From the NCBI GenBank assembly GCA_037045645.1, contig JBAOIH010000001.1, positions 2,229,288 to 2,293,287 of the forward strand: 64,000 nucleotides of DNA, read 5' to 3'. The notes below the pieces were generated by a model. That model was not told where the DNA came from and searched no databases. It saw only the letters and a list, made by a program, of their open reading frames with translations. This DNA comes from Nocardioides sp. (GTDB taxonomy: Bacteria; Actinomycetota; Actinomycetes; Propionibacteriales; Nocardioidaceae). Below are positions 30,219 to 39,275 of this stretch, one piece after another. The position numbers and the translations under genes were made by a program. Position 1 is the stretch's first letter, and each line of letters begins with the position of its first letter.

Positions 30219-30706
30219 GCGCGATGGCCGAGCAGACGGGCGCAGCCTGGGTGCGTGAGTTCGCGGGTCGGTGGGAGGACGCATGGAACTCCCACCGCAC
30301 CGACGACGTGATGGCGCTGCTGCACCCCGAGATCGAATGGGACGACCGGATCTTCTGGACCGACGTCTTACACGGTCATGACGAGGTGCGCACCTACGTA
30401 GACACCATTTGGGAGGTGATGCCCGACGTCCGCTTCGAGGAGGTCCAACTTTTCACCGGTGGTCCCGAGCACGGTGGCGTCTACCTGTTCCGGCAGACCG
30501 CGTCGGCTCCGGCACGCTTCGAGACCGACAAGGTCGCGGTGACCCACGGCTGCGACATCTTCCTCGAGTTCCGCGACGGGCTGCTGCTGCGCTACATGGC
30601 CCAGTACGAGATCTCCGAGATGATGCGCCAGTTCGGCGTGCTGCCGCCGCGGGGCGGCCGGATCGGCGGCGCCTACCTGCTCTCCCTGCTGCATCGACGC
30701 GCCTGA
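30215..30706 (+). CDS. SnoaL-like (NTF2-fold) protein
   Basis: This 163-residue small alpha-beta barrel protein is of the SnoaL/NTF2 type (FAGRWEDAWNSHRTDDVMAL, LHPEIEWDDRIFW, GHDEVRTYVDTIWEVMPDV). The GTG start overlaps the previous stop; ATG 30224 is an alternative. The fold binds hydrophobic ligands and includes isomerases and hydratases. Its role here is unknown. Confidence 0.75.
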   Translation: MSAMAEQTGAAWVREFAGRWEDAWNSHRTDDVMALLHPEIEWDDRIFWTDVLHGHDEVRTYVDTIWEVMPDVRFEEVQLFTGGPEHGGVYLFRQTASAPARFETDKVAVTHGCDIFLEFRDGLLLRYMAQYEISEMMRQFGVLPPRGGRIGGAYLLSLLHRRA

Positions 30707-30729
30707 CAGGTCACCACGAAGGAGCCCCC

Positions 30730-31923
30730 ATGACCGCCCGCCGCACCCTGCCTACCGAGGAGGCCCGCGACCTGCTCGCCCTGACCCGCGACATCTGCGT
30801 CCGCGAGCTCGCGCCGCGTGCCGCGGAGGCGGAGGAGACCGAGACGTTCCCGCGTGAAGTCTTCCGGATGCTCGGCCGCGCCGGTCTGCTCTCGCTGCCC
30901 TACCCAGAGGAGTTCGGGGGCGGCGGCCAGCCCTACGAGGTCTATCTCCAAGTCCTCGAGGAGATCGGCTCGGTGTGGTCGACGGTAGGTGTCGGCACAT
31001 CGGTGCACGCGTTGTCCTGCTTCGGCCTGGCCGAATTCGGCACGATAGAACAGAAGAAGCGGTGGTTGCCTGGCATGCTCGGCGGCGAGTTGCTGGGCGC
31101 CTATTGCCTCTCCGAGGCCCACGCTGGCTCCGATCCCGCCGCTATGCGCACGACGGCACGGCGCGACGGCGACGACTGGGTCCTCAACGGCGCCAAGGCC
31201 TGGACAACGCACGGTGGACACGCTGACTTCTATAAGGTCATGGCCAGGATGTCCACAGGGCCGACCGGCGAAGAGGCTGGCGGCCGCGCAATCTCCTGCT
31301 TCCTCGTACCTGCCGATGCTCCAGGACTGTCCGCCGACGCCCCTGAGCGCAAGATGGGCCTCACCGGCTCAACGACGGCCACGATTCGCCTGGATGGCGT
31401 ACGTGTCGGCGGGGACCGGCTGCTCGGCAACGCGGGCGATGGTTTGCGCATTGCGCTCGCAGGCCTCGACTCCGGACGTCTGGGCATCGCGGCGGTCGCG
31501 ACAGGCCTGGCGCAGGGCGCACTCGACGCCGCGGTCGCCTATGCCCGCGAGCGTGAGACGTTCGGCAAGGCGATCATCAACCACCAGGGACTAGCGTTCG
31601 TGCTGGCCGACATGGAAGCGGCTGTGCAGTCCGCCCGAGCCACGTATCTCCACGCCGCACGCCTACGCGACGCCGGACTGCCGTTCCGACGCGAGGCGTC
31701 GGTCGCCAAACTGGTCTGCACCGACAACGCGATGAAGGTCACCACCGATGCAGTGCAGGTGCTGGGCGGCTATGGCTACACCCGCGACTTCCCTATCGAG
31801 CGTTTCATGCGCGAGGCGAAGGTGATGCAAATCTTCGAGGGCACCAACCAGATCCAGCGACTGGTGATCTCACGCTCCCTGGCCCTGGACAACAAAGGCA
31901 CCCACGTCGCCCTCAAGGCTTGA
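30730..31923 (+). CDS. Acyl-CoA dehydrogenase, second copy
   Basis: This 397-residue acyl-CoA dehydrogenase has CLSEAHAGSDPAAMRTTA and NGAKAWTTHGGHADF, and the C-terminal QVLGGYGYTRDFPIERFMR. The catalytic base Glu lies in IFEGTNQIQRLVISR. ATG 30730 has AAGGAG upstream. It ends the conserved catabolic region, and IS debris begins directly after it. Confidence 0.92.
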   Translation: MTARRTLPTEEARDLLALTRDICVRELAPRAAEAEETETFPREVFRMLGRAGLLSLPYPEEFGGGGQPYEVYLQVLEEIGSVWSTVGVGTSVHALSCFGLAEFGTIEQKKRWLPGMLGGELLGAYCLSEAHAGSDPAAMRTTARRDGDDWVLNGAKAWTTHGGHADFYKVMARMSTGPTGEEAGGRAISCFLVPADAPGLSADAPERKMGLTGSTTATIRLDGVRVGGDRLLGNAGDGLRIALAGLDSGRLGIAAVATGLAQGALDAAVAYARERETFGKAIINHQGLAFVLADMEAAVQSARATYLHAARLRDAGLPFRREASVAKLVCTDNAMKVTTDAVQVLGGYGYTRDFPIERFMREAKVMQIFEGTNQIQRLVISRSLALDNKGTHVALKA

Positions 31924-33077
31924 CCACCTCAGCCGGGTGCCGACGGGCAAACGCCCCAAGGTTGGCCGCGTGTCACAGCTCCGAGGTCGCGGCTCATGTT
32001 GATCCTCATCGCTCAGGCGGGTTGAGTGTAGTGGTTGAGCAGAGCGCCGAGGCCGCGGCGGCGGGCCTGGACTGCGATGGGGTCGAACGACGCGCCGTTG
32101 ACCGCTGCCGTCGTGCCGTGGCCGGTGCGGAGTGAGCGCCCGGTTACGGGTTGACTTCGAAGCCGGCTTCGTTCTCGCACGGCTGGACAGTCCGGCTAAT
32201 CGCGCGTAGCCCCATGCGGTGGAGGTCGGTGGTTGCGTCAACGGACTCCAGAGCACTGGGACCGGTACCGCGTGGCCCGACCTTGAGCCCCGAATCGAGT
32301 GCCCGGACGGGGTCGGTCTCAGCACGATCCCGGCGCGCGATTTCGATGAGTTGGCCGCGCGTTGGTCGGTCTTGGAGCGTCGAATGATCGAGACTCCGGT
32401 GGATTTCGCACGATGTTGTCGACGTTGGGGGCCGAGCTCCTCTGGTCGTATGACGGAGGTGTAGCCGTCAAGAGAGCATGGCGCGGTCTCGAACCCCGGT
32501 GCTGTTCTTGGGGTCGATCACGGCGACGATCTGGCCAAAGGTCGGCAACTGTGAGCGGGAAGGCCTGGCGACGTAGCGCGACGCCCATGATCCGACGGTT
32601 CACAAGCACGAGTCATACGAGGGAGCCGAAGTTGGGGTCGGCGAACGTTTCCCGTGGTGCCGGTGGGCGATACCCGAGTAGTAGGCGTCGAGAGTCACGA
32701 AAGGTCAGCACTGGCGACACTTTGGCCAGAATGGAGCCGAGGATTTCGACGGGACTGGTGTGGTGAAGGCGTCCTCGGCTCGCCTCTGACGCAGATGTCA
32801 TCAGCCGGGTGCACGGGCTCATCTGCCCATCTCATTGTCGCTCAACAGCCATTGGGCGTACTCGACGCGGGCCAACTCGACGCCACCCGCTGAGCCGACA
32901 AGTACGGCGACAACGCCGCCCAGCTGCGTGCCGCACTCACCGACCTGCTGCGCCAGCATCGCATCCAGCAGCGGATCGGTGGATCAGGGTCGATCAACGT
33001 CCAGGTCACCACCACGCCGGAAGAGCGCCAGGACATTGGCAACCTGATCCACACCTACAGACATGGCGTGCTGACGT
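31924..33077. other. Degenerate accessory DNA without an intact gene
   Basis: About 1.15 kb holds no ORF I trust. Translating the minus strand at ~32018-32135 gives a plausible protein tail (ARRRGLGALLNHYTQPA, then stop). The plus strand at ~32900-33077 gives a fragment containing LRAALTDLLRQHRIQQRIGG that is cut off by the IS3 element. Both look like C-terminal and internal pieces of accessory or mobile-element genes. The remainder is unassigned. Confidence 0.5.
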
Positions 33078-33104
33078 TGAAGCGCCCCAGGTTCTCTGCC
33101 GCTC

Positions 33105-34090
33105 CTATGCGGGTTGCGGCTCTTGGTTGAGGGCCGCGTAGTGGGCTTGCTCGAACTCCACTGGGGTCATCATCCCAAGAGTGCCGTGCAGGCGTCGGTT
33201 GTTGTACCAGTCGGCCCAGCCGGCGGTGGCGTACTCGACGTCACCGATGGTGCGGTTGGGGCCGGTGTGGAAGACCGTGGTGCGGATGCACTCGGTCTTG
33301 TAGAGCCCGATCACGCACTCCATGAGGGCGTTGTCGTAGGCGTCGGCCACCGATCCGATCGAGGGCCGGATGCCCTCGTCGGCGAGGTGCTCGGTGAACG
33401 TGATGGAGGTGTACTGACTGCCGGCGTCGGCGTGGCCGATCAGCTTGCCGGGCACCACGGGGTTGCCCTCGCGGTTGCGTTGCCACAACGCCATCCGCAG
33501 CGGGACGTCGACCAGGTTGACGGCCTTGGTGGACGCGACGTTCCAGGCGACGATCTTCTGGGCGAAGACGTCGAGGATGAACGCGACGTAGACGAACCCG
33601 GCCCAGGTTCTGACGTAGGTGAAGTCCATGACCCAGGTCCGGTTCGGCGCTTCGGCGGTGAAGTCCCGATCCAGCAGGTCACCGGCTCGCTTGCCGTCCT
33701 TGGCCGGGATCGTGGTCCGGATTCCCTTCGAACGACGAACCCCTCGCAGGGAGGGTTCTCATCGCCCGGTCCACGCTGCCGGGCGACGCGTCGGGGCTGG
33801 TGCGTCGTACGAGCGCGGTCATCTTCCGACGCCCATAGCGCCCTTCGGGTGTCATCCTGCGCATGCCCTGGTGGTCGACCGTCCAGACCAGGTCACGGAC
33901 CTGGTTGACCACCTGGGCATCGCTGATGGTCCGGGTCGCGACCCGGTGGTTGGCTTGTGTCCAGTCGCGGTAGGTCCGCGCGGCGATCTGGCAGCCCTGC
34001 TCGCGCAGGACTCGGCAGATCGACTCGACCGCGTGGCCCTCAGATCGCAGTTCGTCGATGAACGCGACGACCAGCGATTGCGGGGGTCGA
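33105..34090 (-). pseudogene. IS3 transposase OrfB (DDE integrase core)
   Basis: This is the rve integrase-type catalytic part. It would be produced by a -1 shift from OrfA on a C-run near 34090 (after GELDP). It shows WVMDFTYVRTWAGFVYVAF (first Asp), HADAGSQYTSITF (second Asp) and SVADAYDNALMECVIGLYK (Glu). The frame is broken near 33752 by one extra C in a CTCCCTGCG context, so as written it is inactive. A sequencing error is possible. No independent start is visible. Confidence 0.75.
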
Positions 34091-34382
34091 GCTCCCCCGC
34101 GAAGAAAATTGAGGCCCGACGCAGGATCTCGTTGTCCTCCTCGAGCCGGCGGACCTTCGCCTTCAGCTCCTTGATCTCAGCCAGTTCCTCGCTGGTCGCG
34201 CCACGGCGCTGTCCACCGTCGATCTGGGCCTGGACTACCCAACGACGGACCGTCTCCTTCCCCAAGCCCTCACGGCGGGCGACGGACTCGGCGGCCGCGG
34301 TCAACGATGGGTACTCCGGCAGATGCTCCAGCACCTGCCTCACGCACCGCTCCTTGACCTTCGGATCGATCTTCTTCGGCAT
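34085..34382 (-). CDS. IS3 transposase OrfA (helix-turn-helix)
   Basis: The ~100-residue DNA-binding part starts MPKKIDPKVKERCVRQVLEH, contains the helix-turn-helix (GLGKETVRRWVVQAQ) and ends in a leucine-zipper-like helix (LKAKVRRLEEDNEILRRAS). The frame remains open to 33852, but the useful product ends near FFAGELDP, where OrfB begins in the -1 frame. Confidence 0.75.
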
Positions 34383-34435
34383 GAACTGCATCCTTCCAAC
34401 TCAAAAGGATGCGGCATCAAACCTTGGGCGCTTCA

Positions 34436-34967
34436 GCTTGCGCAACCGAGCCATGTCCCGCACCGGGTTCTCCCGCAACGCGTCGTAACGCACCGCCAAC
34501 CCGAACGCCAGACTCAACACTGTCCGCGCCTGCTTCGCCGTGCTGTAGCTCTTCGTCGCCGCCAACGTCTTCAAGAACTGATCCACCTTGCGCACACTGA
34601 TCTCCCGCAATGTGAAGTGCTCAACGCCGGCATCACCAGCTGCCGCATGTTCCGCTCGTACAACGCCCGCGTACTCTCCGCGACCTTGTTCTCCAGATCG
34701 AGGTCAGCGAGCCAGACATCGACGAGCTGAATGAACGAAACTGCCACTGGTCAGTTCTCCGGCTCCTGGGCTGCGATCCGTTCTCTCGGCCAGTCTCTCC
34801 TTGAGCCGATGCTCGGCGAGCTTGCGAGATTTGGCAGTGGCCTCCACCCGCCGGATTTGCCCGTCGAGATCGCGGAATCGCACGCGGGCACGGATGCCCG
34901 TCCCGACCTCCGTGAACTCGATATCACCGAACGTGCCGATTGGAGTGCGTGGTCTAGGCACGACCAA
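34436..34967 (-). pseudogene. Truncated tyrosine integrase (phage/ICE type)
   Basis: The N-terminal arm-binding part (PRTPIGTFGDIEFTEVGTG, RVEATAKSRKLAEHRLKERL) and core-binding part (LREISVRKVDQFLKTL, SYSTAKQARTVLSLAFGLA) of an actinobacterial site-specific integrase are clear. The catalytic domain is gone, cut at 34436 by the IS3 element. Frames also break near 34605 (missing base in GCGTTGAGC) and near 34735. It sits downstream of an excisionase remnant, the usual xis-int order of integrative elements. Confidence 0.8.
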
Positions 34968-35165
34968 TCACCTCTCCGGCGTCCCGTCGTGGCCCTGGCG
35001 TTGGTCGTTGAGCCAACAGAGAGTGTCGGATTCTGCGAACTTCAGATGACGGCCAATCTTGAAGGCTGCCGGGCCTGCCCGGTGCTCGCCAGTCGTAGAT
35101 CGTCTTGATGGGAACGCCCAGATAGTCGGACAACTCGTCGATGGAGATGTCGGCGGCGCTCGAAA
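34968..35165 (-). pseudogene. Excisionase/AlpA-type remnant
   Basis: A small MerR-like DNA-binding protein reads ISIDELSDYLGVPIKTIYDW and then, after a one-base shift near 35080, PAAFKIGRHLKFAESDTL followed by CWLNDQRQG. This is the standard xis partner of actinobacterial integrases. No start codon is left, because the IS21-like left end abuts it. Confidence 0.65.
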
Positions 35166-35389
35166 ACTGAACAGTTTCGGCGGTGAAAAGTGATCACTCA
35201 ACGATTGGAGTGTGATCACTTTGGAGGACTGGGCGCTGATCAGGAGGCTGGCTGCTGACGGGGTGCCGAAGGCACGGATCGCGGCCCGGTTGGGGATCTC
35301 GCGGACCACGGTCATCAAGGCGGTGAACTCCGACGCGCCGCCGAGGTACGTGCGGTCGCCGGGTCCGACGTCGTTCACGGAGTTCGAGC
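35166..35389 (+). pseudogene. IS21 istA 5' remnant
   Basis: The first ~60 codons of an IS21-type transposase (LEDWALIRRLAADGVPKARI, LGISRTTVIKAVNSDAPPRY) start at GTG 35212, after a terminal region containing two GTGATCAC palindromes (around 35190-35220). The gene is cut at 35390 by the second IS3 element, and its remainder is absent on the other side. Confidence 0.7.
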
Positions 35390-35428
35390 TGAACCGCCCC
35401 GGCGAGTCCGGAGGCTGGGTTTGGTGGC

Positions 35429-36345
35429 TCAGCCGGTTGGCGTGAGCTCGTTTCTTGCAGCGTAGTGCAGTTCCTCGGCCGCCATGGGCGTGAGGTCGGA
35501 GAGCGCCTCGTGAGGGCGCTCGTTGTTGAAGAAGTCGACCCAGTTCAGGGTCTCTAGTTCGACGTGTTCGACGCCGCGCCAGGGACCTTCAGGACGTATG
35601 AGTTCGGCTTTGTAGAGCCCGATCTGGGACTCGGCGAGGGCGTTGTCATAGGCATCGCCAACAGACCCGACTGAGGGGTCGACCCCCTCGTCGACGAGGC
35701 GCTGGGTGAAGGCAAAGCTGACGTATTGAGACCCTGCATCGGTGTGATGGATGAGGCCGGAAAGGTCGGTGACACCGGCCTGCTGGCGGGTCCAGATCGC
35801 ATGCTCAAGGGTGTCGAGCACCAGGTCGGTCGTCATCCGCGTGGCGGCCCGCCAGCCCACGATCCGACGGCTGAAGACGTCGAAGATGAAGGCGACGTAG
35901 ACAGTGCCTGACCAGGTCGCGACATATGTGAAGTCGGCGACCCATAGCTGGTTGGGCCTGCTCGCCCAGAACTGCCGATCGACCAGGTCCAGTGGTCGCT
36001 CGGCGGCCGGGTCGCCGATGGTGGTCCGGAACTTCTTCAGACGTAGCGCCCCGACCCAGCGTTGTTCACGGTAGAGCCGCTCGACGGTGCATCGAGCGAC
36101 GTCATGGCCCCGTCCGCGCAGGTGCAGCCACATCTTGCGTGCACCAAACCGCGCGACCAGCTTCTGCCGGTTGCGCTCGGCGACCATGATCTCGACCAGC
36201 TCCGCGTCGCGGATCTGCTGCTTGGAAGGCCGGCGTGAGCGAGCCTCGTAGTAGGTGGACGGAGCGATCTTGATCCCGTGCTCACTGAGCACGCGGCAGA
36301 TCGGCTCGACCCCGAACTCCACCTTGTGGTCCTCGATGTAGTCGA
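35429..36345 (-). CDS. IS3 transposase OrfB (copy 2)
   Basis: The ~300-residue catalytic part has HTH_21 (KIAPSTYYEARSRRPSKQQ), first Asp in LWVADFTYVATWSGTVYVAF, second Asp in HTDAGSQYVSFAF and Glu in SVGDAYDNALAESQIGLYK, ending EELHYAARNELTPTG. It overlaps OrfA in the -1 frame. Slippage on the C-run near 36355 would join them as ELDRPQQVLIDYIEDHKVEF. The element may still be active. Confidence 0.85.
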
Positions 36346-36669
36346 TCAGAACCTGTTGGGGCGGTCGAGCTCCGCCGCGAAGAAAGCCGAAGCGCTCTTC
36401 AAGATCTCGTTCGCCCGCCGCAGTTCGGCGACCTCTTTCTTCAACGCCTTGATCTCAGCGATCTCCTCGCTGGACTTGCCGACGCGGACACCGCCGTCGA
36501 TCTCGGCCTGCCGCAGCCACTTACGCAGCGATTCAGTAGAGGTGATGCCCAGCTTCGCCGCGACCGACCTGATCACGGCGGACTCGTGCGGATAGTCCCG
36601 CCTGGACTCCATCACCATCCGCACTGCGCGCTCACGCAGCTCGGTCGGGTACCTCGAGGGACGTGCCAT
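36346..36669 (-). CDS. IS3 transposase OrfA (copy 2)
   Basis: This 107-residue helix-turn-helix protein (MARPSRYPTELRERAVRMV, ITSTESLRKWLRQAEIDGG) ends in a leucine-zipper-like helix (ALKKEVAELRRANEILKSAS). It provides DNA binding and, by frameshifting, the N-terminus of the full OrfAB transposase. Confidence 0.88.
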   Translation of the reverse strand: MARPSRYPTELRERAVRMVMESRRDYPHESAVIRSVAAKLGITSTESLRKWLRQAEIDGGVRVGKSSEEIAEIKALKKEVAELRRANEILKSASAFFAAELDRPNRF

Positions 36670-36720
36670 GAGAGTGATCCTTCCAACGAATCAGCTCTCC
36701 GGACATGCCGGGGCGGTTCA

Positions 36721-36804
36721 GTCCGCATCATCAACGCCATCACCGGCGAACTACTCCGCGAACTCACCATCAACACCAACAAGGACTACCAACCCCAGGA
36801 ATAG
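36721..36804 (+). pseudogene. IS481-like transposase 3' remnant
   Basis: Only the last ~27 codons remain, reading VRIINAITGELLRELTINTN then KDYQPQE and stop. This matches the conserved tail (RVI-ATTGELLRELTLDPT-DYQP) of actinobacterial IS481-type transposases. The 5' part was lost where the IS3 element now ends. Confidence 0.65.
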
Positions 36805-36806
36805 AC

Positions 36807-36840
36807 AAGGCCCGAACCCACTCCCGTGGGTTCGGGCCTT
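36807..36840. terminator. Perfect 14-bp hairpin after the IS481 remnant
   Basis: The stem 36807-36820 / 36827-36840 has a 6-base loop and ends in TT on either strand. It lies just after the transposase remnant stop, and a small palindrome (36844-36859) follows. Confidence 0.75.
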
Positions 36841-36863
36841 GCAGATGTCCTGAGACATCACAT

Positions 36864-36894
36864 CGTAGCGGGGGCAGGATTTGAACCTGCGACC
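36864..36894 (-). other. tRNA 3'-end fragment, probable attachment-site half
   Basis: On the minus strand the sequence reads a T-arm (GCAGGTTCAAATCCTGC) followed by a CCCCGCTA acceptor end. The bases upstream do not fold into anticodon or D arms, so it is not a full tRNA. Such 3' fragments mark att sites left by tyrosine integrases, in agreement with the integrase remnant nearby. A tRNA-Met-type end is my guess. Confidence 0.6.
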
Positions 36895-37108
36895 TCTGGA
36901 ATCACACAGGGCGATTCCTAGTGCTACCGAACGTTGCGGGAAACAGCCGAATCGCTTGTGTTGACGCGGAGTTCGCTGTCTCGAACAGTTCCGATCGTAC
37001 CCGATCCGTACTGGCTTAGGCCGACAGATTCCGGAGGGTAAGGGGAGGGACATCAAGTCCCAGCTGCGCCCCGCAGTAACCGCGTCGCTTGGCCGCGACC
37101 ATCGATCC

Positions 37109-37360
37109 CTATCCCACGCGGCCGGGAGACCGTCTCTCTTTTCTGACCCAGCTCGGAGTACGGCTCTTCGACTTCGAGGTCAGGTGCCAGGCTTTGCAGA
37201 GGCCGCACCAGTAGGACCCCGTTGGAGCTTTCCGACCGCGTGACCGGCAGGACTCCTGAATCGCCTGCAAGGCGCGTTCCGCGGCCCACTGGCTTGGATA
37301 GGACTTCTTCGAGCAGTCGAGCACCGCGACCGTTCCTCGGCGCGTGTTCAACTGGCTCAT
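37109..37360 (-). CDS. Small Cys-rich hypothetical protein
   Basis: This 83-residue basic protein starts MSQLNTRRGTVAVLDCSKKS and has a CGLCKAWHLTSK motif near residue 58. A Cys-x2-Cys-x3-His pattern with an upstream Cys suggests a small zinc site, as in many phage and mobile-element proteins. ATG 37360 was chosen because the pattern starts there; the frame is open further upstream without a recognisable protein. Confidence 0.5.
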   Translation of the reverse strand: MSQLNTRRGTVAVLDCSKKSYPSQWAAERALQAIQESCRSRGRKAPTGSYWCGLCKAWHLTSKSKSRTPSWVRKERRSPGRVG

Positions 37361-37571
37361 ATCCAGCCCGGCACGATGGGTTCGCGGCTGAAGCCGCTCG
37401 GCCCGGTTCGGAGCATGTGTGTCTCCGATTGACGACAGGAGACTACCGAGCAACTCCTTTCGATGGCCAGCCTCCACCCTGCACAGTCGCCGCGCGTACA
37501 CCGCCGCCCGTCGGGCCCCGGCGTCTATCGGATCTGCCGAGATCCCATCGTCTGTGGCCCAGAATGGGGTC

Positions 37572-38345
37572 GTGAGTGAGCTGGCCGGCCGAGCTGAGGA
37601 CATCGCCGCGCATCTCGTAAGCCACGCTCTGGGCGCCGACGCCAGGAAGTTCGACGCCGATGGCCGACAGTCTGCGGTGGACTTCATGCTCGAATGGCCC
37701 AACGGTCGCCGGGGCGCGCTCGAGGTCACTCTCGTCACGCAACCCGAGTCGTCAGCCTGGCAGGGACTGGCGGCCAAGGAGGGCTGGCGATGGCCCGCAC
37801 CATCAGGGTGGGAGTTCCGACTAACTGGCGATGACATGCCCTACCGACGAGCGCGCCGCGCGGTCGTAAGAGCAGTTGAACTGTGTGACCGTGAAAACGT
37901 CGATGCGCTCGACCGACTGCCCCCTGCCATCTTCTCCAGCGACCCTGATCTCGAGTGGCTGAGCGACATTGGCGATCTTCGCCGAACATCCTTCAAACCC
38001 GGTGTCGCCCTGCTCCCTGCGGTCCGTGCCGAGTTCGTGGATGCTGCGACCTCAGACTTCGCGACTCTGGTCGAGCGATGGCTTCATCTACCGCATATGC
38101 CGCGTCACGTCGAAAAGGCTAGATCGGCTCTCGCTGTTGACGAGAGGCATCTCTTTCTAGTGCCTGTCGACGAGGTGCTTCCCACCCGGTTCTTCACTAA
38201 CGACTTCCCGGCGCCAACTCGGAGACCTGAAGGCTTCAGCGGCATCGACGGGATCTGGGTGTGGTCCAACTACTGGCATCAATACTTGGTCTGGCTCGCT
38301 GGTAGGTGGCGCTGGCTCGACTTCCCACCGAAGGACCATGCGTAA
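37572..38345 (+). CDS. Hypothetical protein (257 residues)
   Basis: I do not recognise a family. The N-terminal part (ELAGRAEDIAAHLVSHAL, VDFMLEWPNGRRGALEVTLV) has a charged E-V-T strand after a V-D-F strand, which faintly resembles a restriction-endonuclease-like fold, but a full catalytic set is not evident. GTG 37572 is the preferred start because the sequence upstream is low-quality Arg/Ser-rich. It stands alone ahead of the uracil-DNA glycosylase. Confidence 0.55.
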   Translation: MSELAGRAEDIAAHLVSHALGADARKFDADGRQSAVDFMLEWPNGRRGALEVTLVTQPESSAWQGLAAKEGWRWPAPSGWEFRLTGDDMPYRRARRAVVRAVELCDRENVDALDRLPPAIFSSDPDLEWLSDIGDLRRTSFKPGVALLPAVRAEFVDAATSDFATLVERWLHLPHMPRHVEKARSALAVDERHLFLVPVDEVLPTRFFTNDFPAPTRRPEGFSGIDGIWVWSNYWHQYLVWLAGRWRWLDFPPKDHA

Positions 38346-38474
38346 GTAGCCGCTCGCGCACTCATCTGTAGCCGCCAGGTGGACTCGAGCTTTGAGCGTC
38401 CCTGTCCGTCGCCGCATCGAAAGATGATCTTCGGCACAGGGACCCTGCGAAGGCCGCAGCGCTAGGCTCCGTTC

Positions 38475-39213
38475 GTGCCTGGAGCAGCGCAGATCCTGGA
38501 CCGCCTTGCCGGGGACGGGAGGATCGCCGTCGACTGGGTTGCGGGTCTTCGCGCTGCCGACGCTGGCATCGACACCAAGCTCGAGGCCTGCTTGGCGAAG
38601 GTGGCCGATGCCGGCCCCCACCTGCCAGTTGATCCGGATGAGAACTCGGTCATCTGGCGAGCCTTCGAATTGCCCCTCAACCAAGTGCGGGTCCTGGTCC
38701 TCGGACAAGATCCCTACCCGAACCCGGCACGCGCGACGGGCTTGAGCTTCTCCACCGGCCCGGGCGGCGATGTGCCGGATTCGCTAGCCAACATCTTCCA
38801 GGAGCTCCCCCGTCGAGTACCCGCCGCCAAAGACCGGCGACCTCACCTCATGGACCAAGCAGGGCGTCATGCTGCTCAACCGCGCCCTCACCCTTCCCTG
38901 CGACAAACAGTCACGGCCGAAGCGGCACATCCGGTGGTGGTCGCCGCTGGCCGTAGCCACCATGAAGGCAATCCGGGTTGAGGCCGCGGCTCGGCCGATC
39001 GCTGCCATGCTCTGGGGAGTACCTGCCCACGGCATGCGCAAGTACTTGGCGTCCGAGGTCGAAGTCTTCGCGTCCAGCCACCCGTCGCCCATGTCGGTAC
39101 TCCGAACAGCCGGCGCCGAGCCGGCGTTCCGCGGCTCCGATCCCTTCGGCAGGGTCAACCGCTGGTTCGCCAGCCGACACGTCGACCCCGTCGACTGGAC
39201 CATCCTCGATTGA
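38475..39213 (+). CDS. ung: Uracil-DNA glycosylase (family 1)
   Basis: This ~245-residue enzyme removes uracil from DNA. It has the water-activating motif LVLGQDPYPNPARATGLSFS, GVMLLNRALT and the leucine-loop equivalent SSHPSPMS. The start is GTG 38475. The frame breaks next to GAGCTCCCCC (38802-38811). Dropping one C gives FQELPVEYPPPKTGDLTSW and a span divisible by three. Its position in accessory DNA between hypothetical genes suggests a horizontally acquired copy. Confidence 0.82.
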
Positions 39214-39275
39214 GCACACCTCAGAGGCCCCTATGAGCGCCTCCCGGAGGACCAACTCACGCGCGTCTTTCCGCG

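Larger units (their letters stand above)
33078..34435 (-). mobile_element. IS3-family insertion sequence, copy 1
   Basis: This is a 1,358-bp element bounded by imperfect terminal inverted repeats of about 30 bp. The left end starts TGAAGCGCCCCAGGTT and the right end, read inverted, starts TGAAGCGCCCAAGGTT. It encodes orfA and orfB on the minus strand. Its right end cuts the tyrosine integrase. I find no target duplication at the flanks (..GACGT and GCTTG..), and the two flanks belong to different genes. Confidence 0.85.
35390..36720 (-). mobile_element. IS3-family insertion sequence, copy 2
   Basis: This 1,331-bp element has ~27-bp terminal inverted repeats. The left starts TGAACCGCCCCGGCGAGTCC and the right, inverted, starts TGAACCGCCCCGGCATGTCC. 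It carries orfA and orfB on the minus strand. It differs from copy 1 in sequence, so it is a separate IS type. No target duplication is seen, and the two flanks are from different transposases (IS21 istA left, IS481-like right). Confidence 0.9.

Noticed and set aside
32319..32822. Small minus-strand ORFs in the IS debris
   Set aside because: They are 60-100 residues with no ribosome sites, family signals or consistent frame.
34968..35378. 136-residue minus-strand ORF as an intact gene
   Set aside because: Only its end matches an excisionase. The start region lies over IS21 sequence and the true frame is shifted.
36844..36859. Palindrome GATGTCCTGAGACATC as an operator
   Set aside because: It sits just behind a terminator in transposon debris with no gene to regulate. 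It is more likely part of an IS end.
36864..36940. Complete tRNA gene
   Set aside because: Only the T-arm and acceptor 3' end are present. The upstream bases do not form anticodon or D arms.
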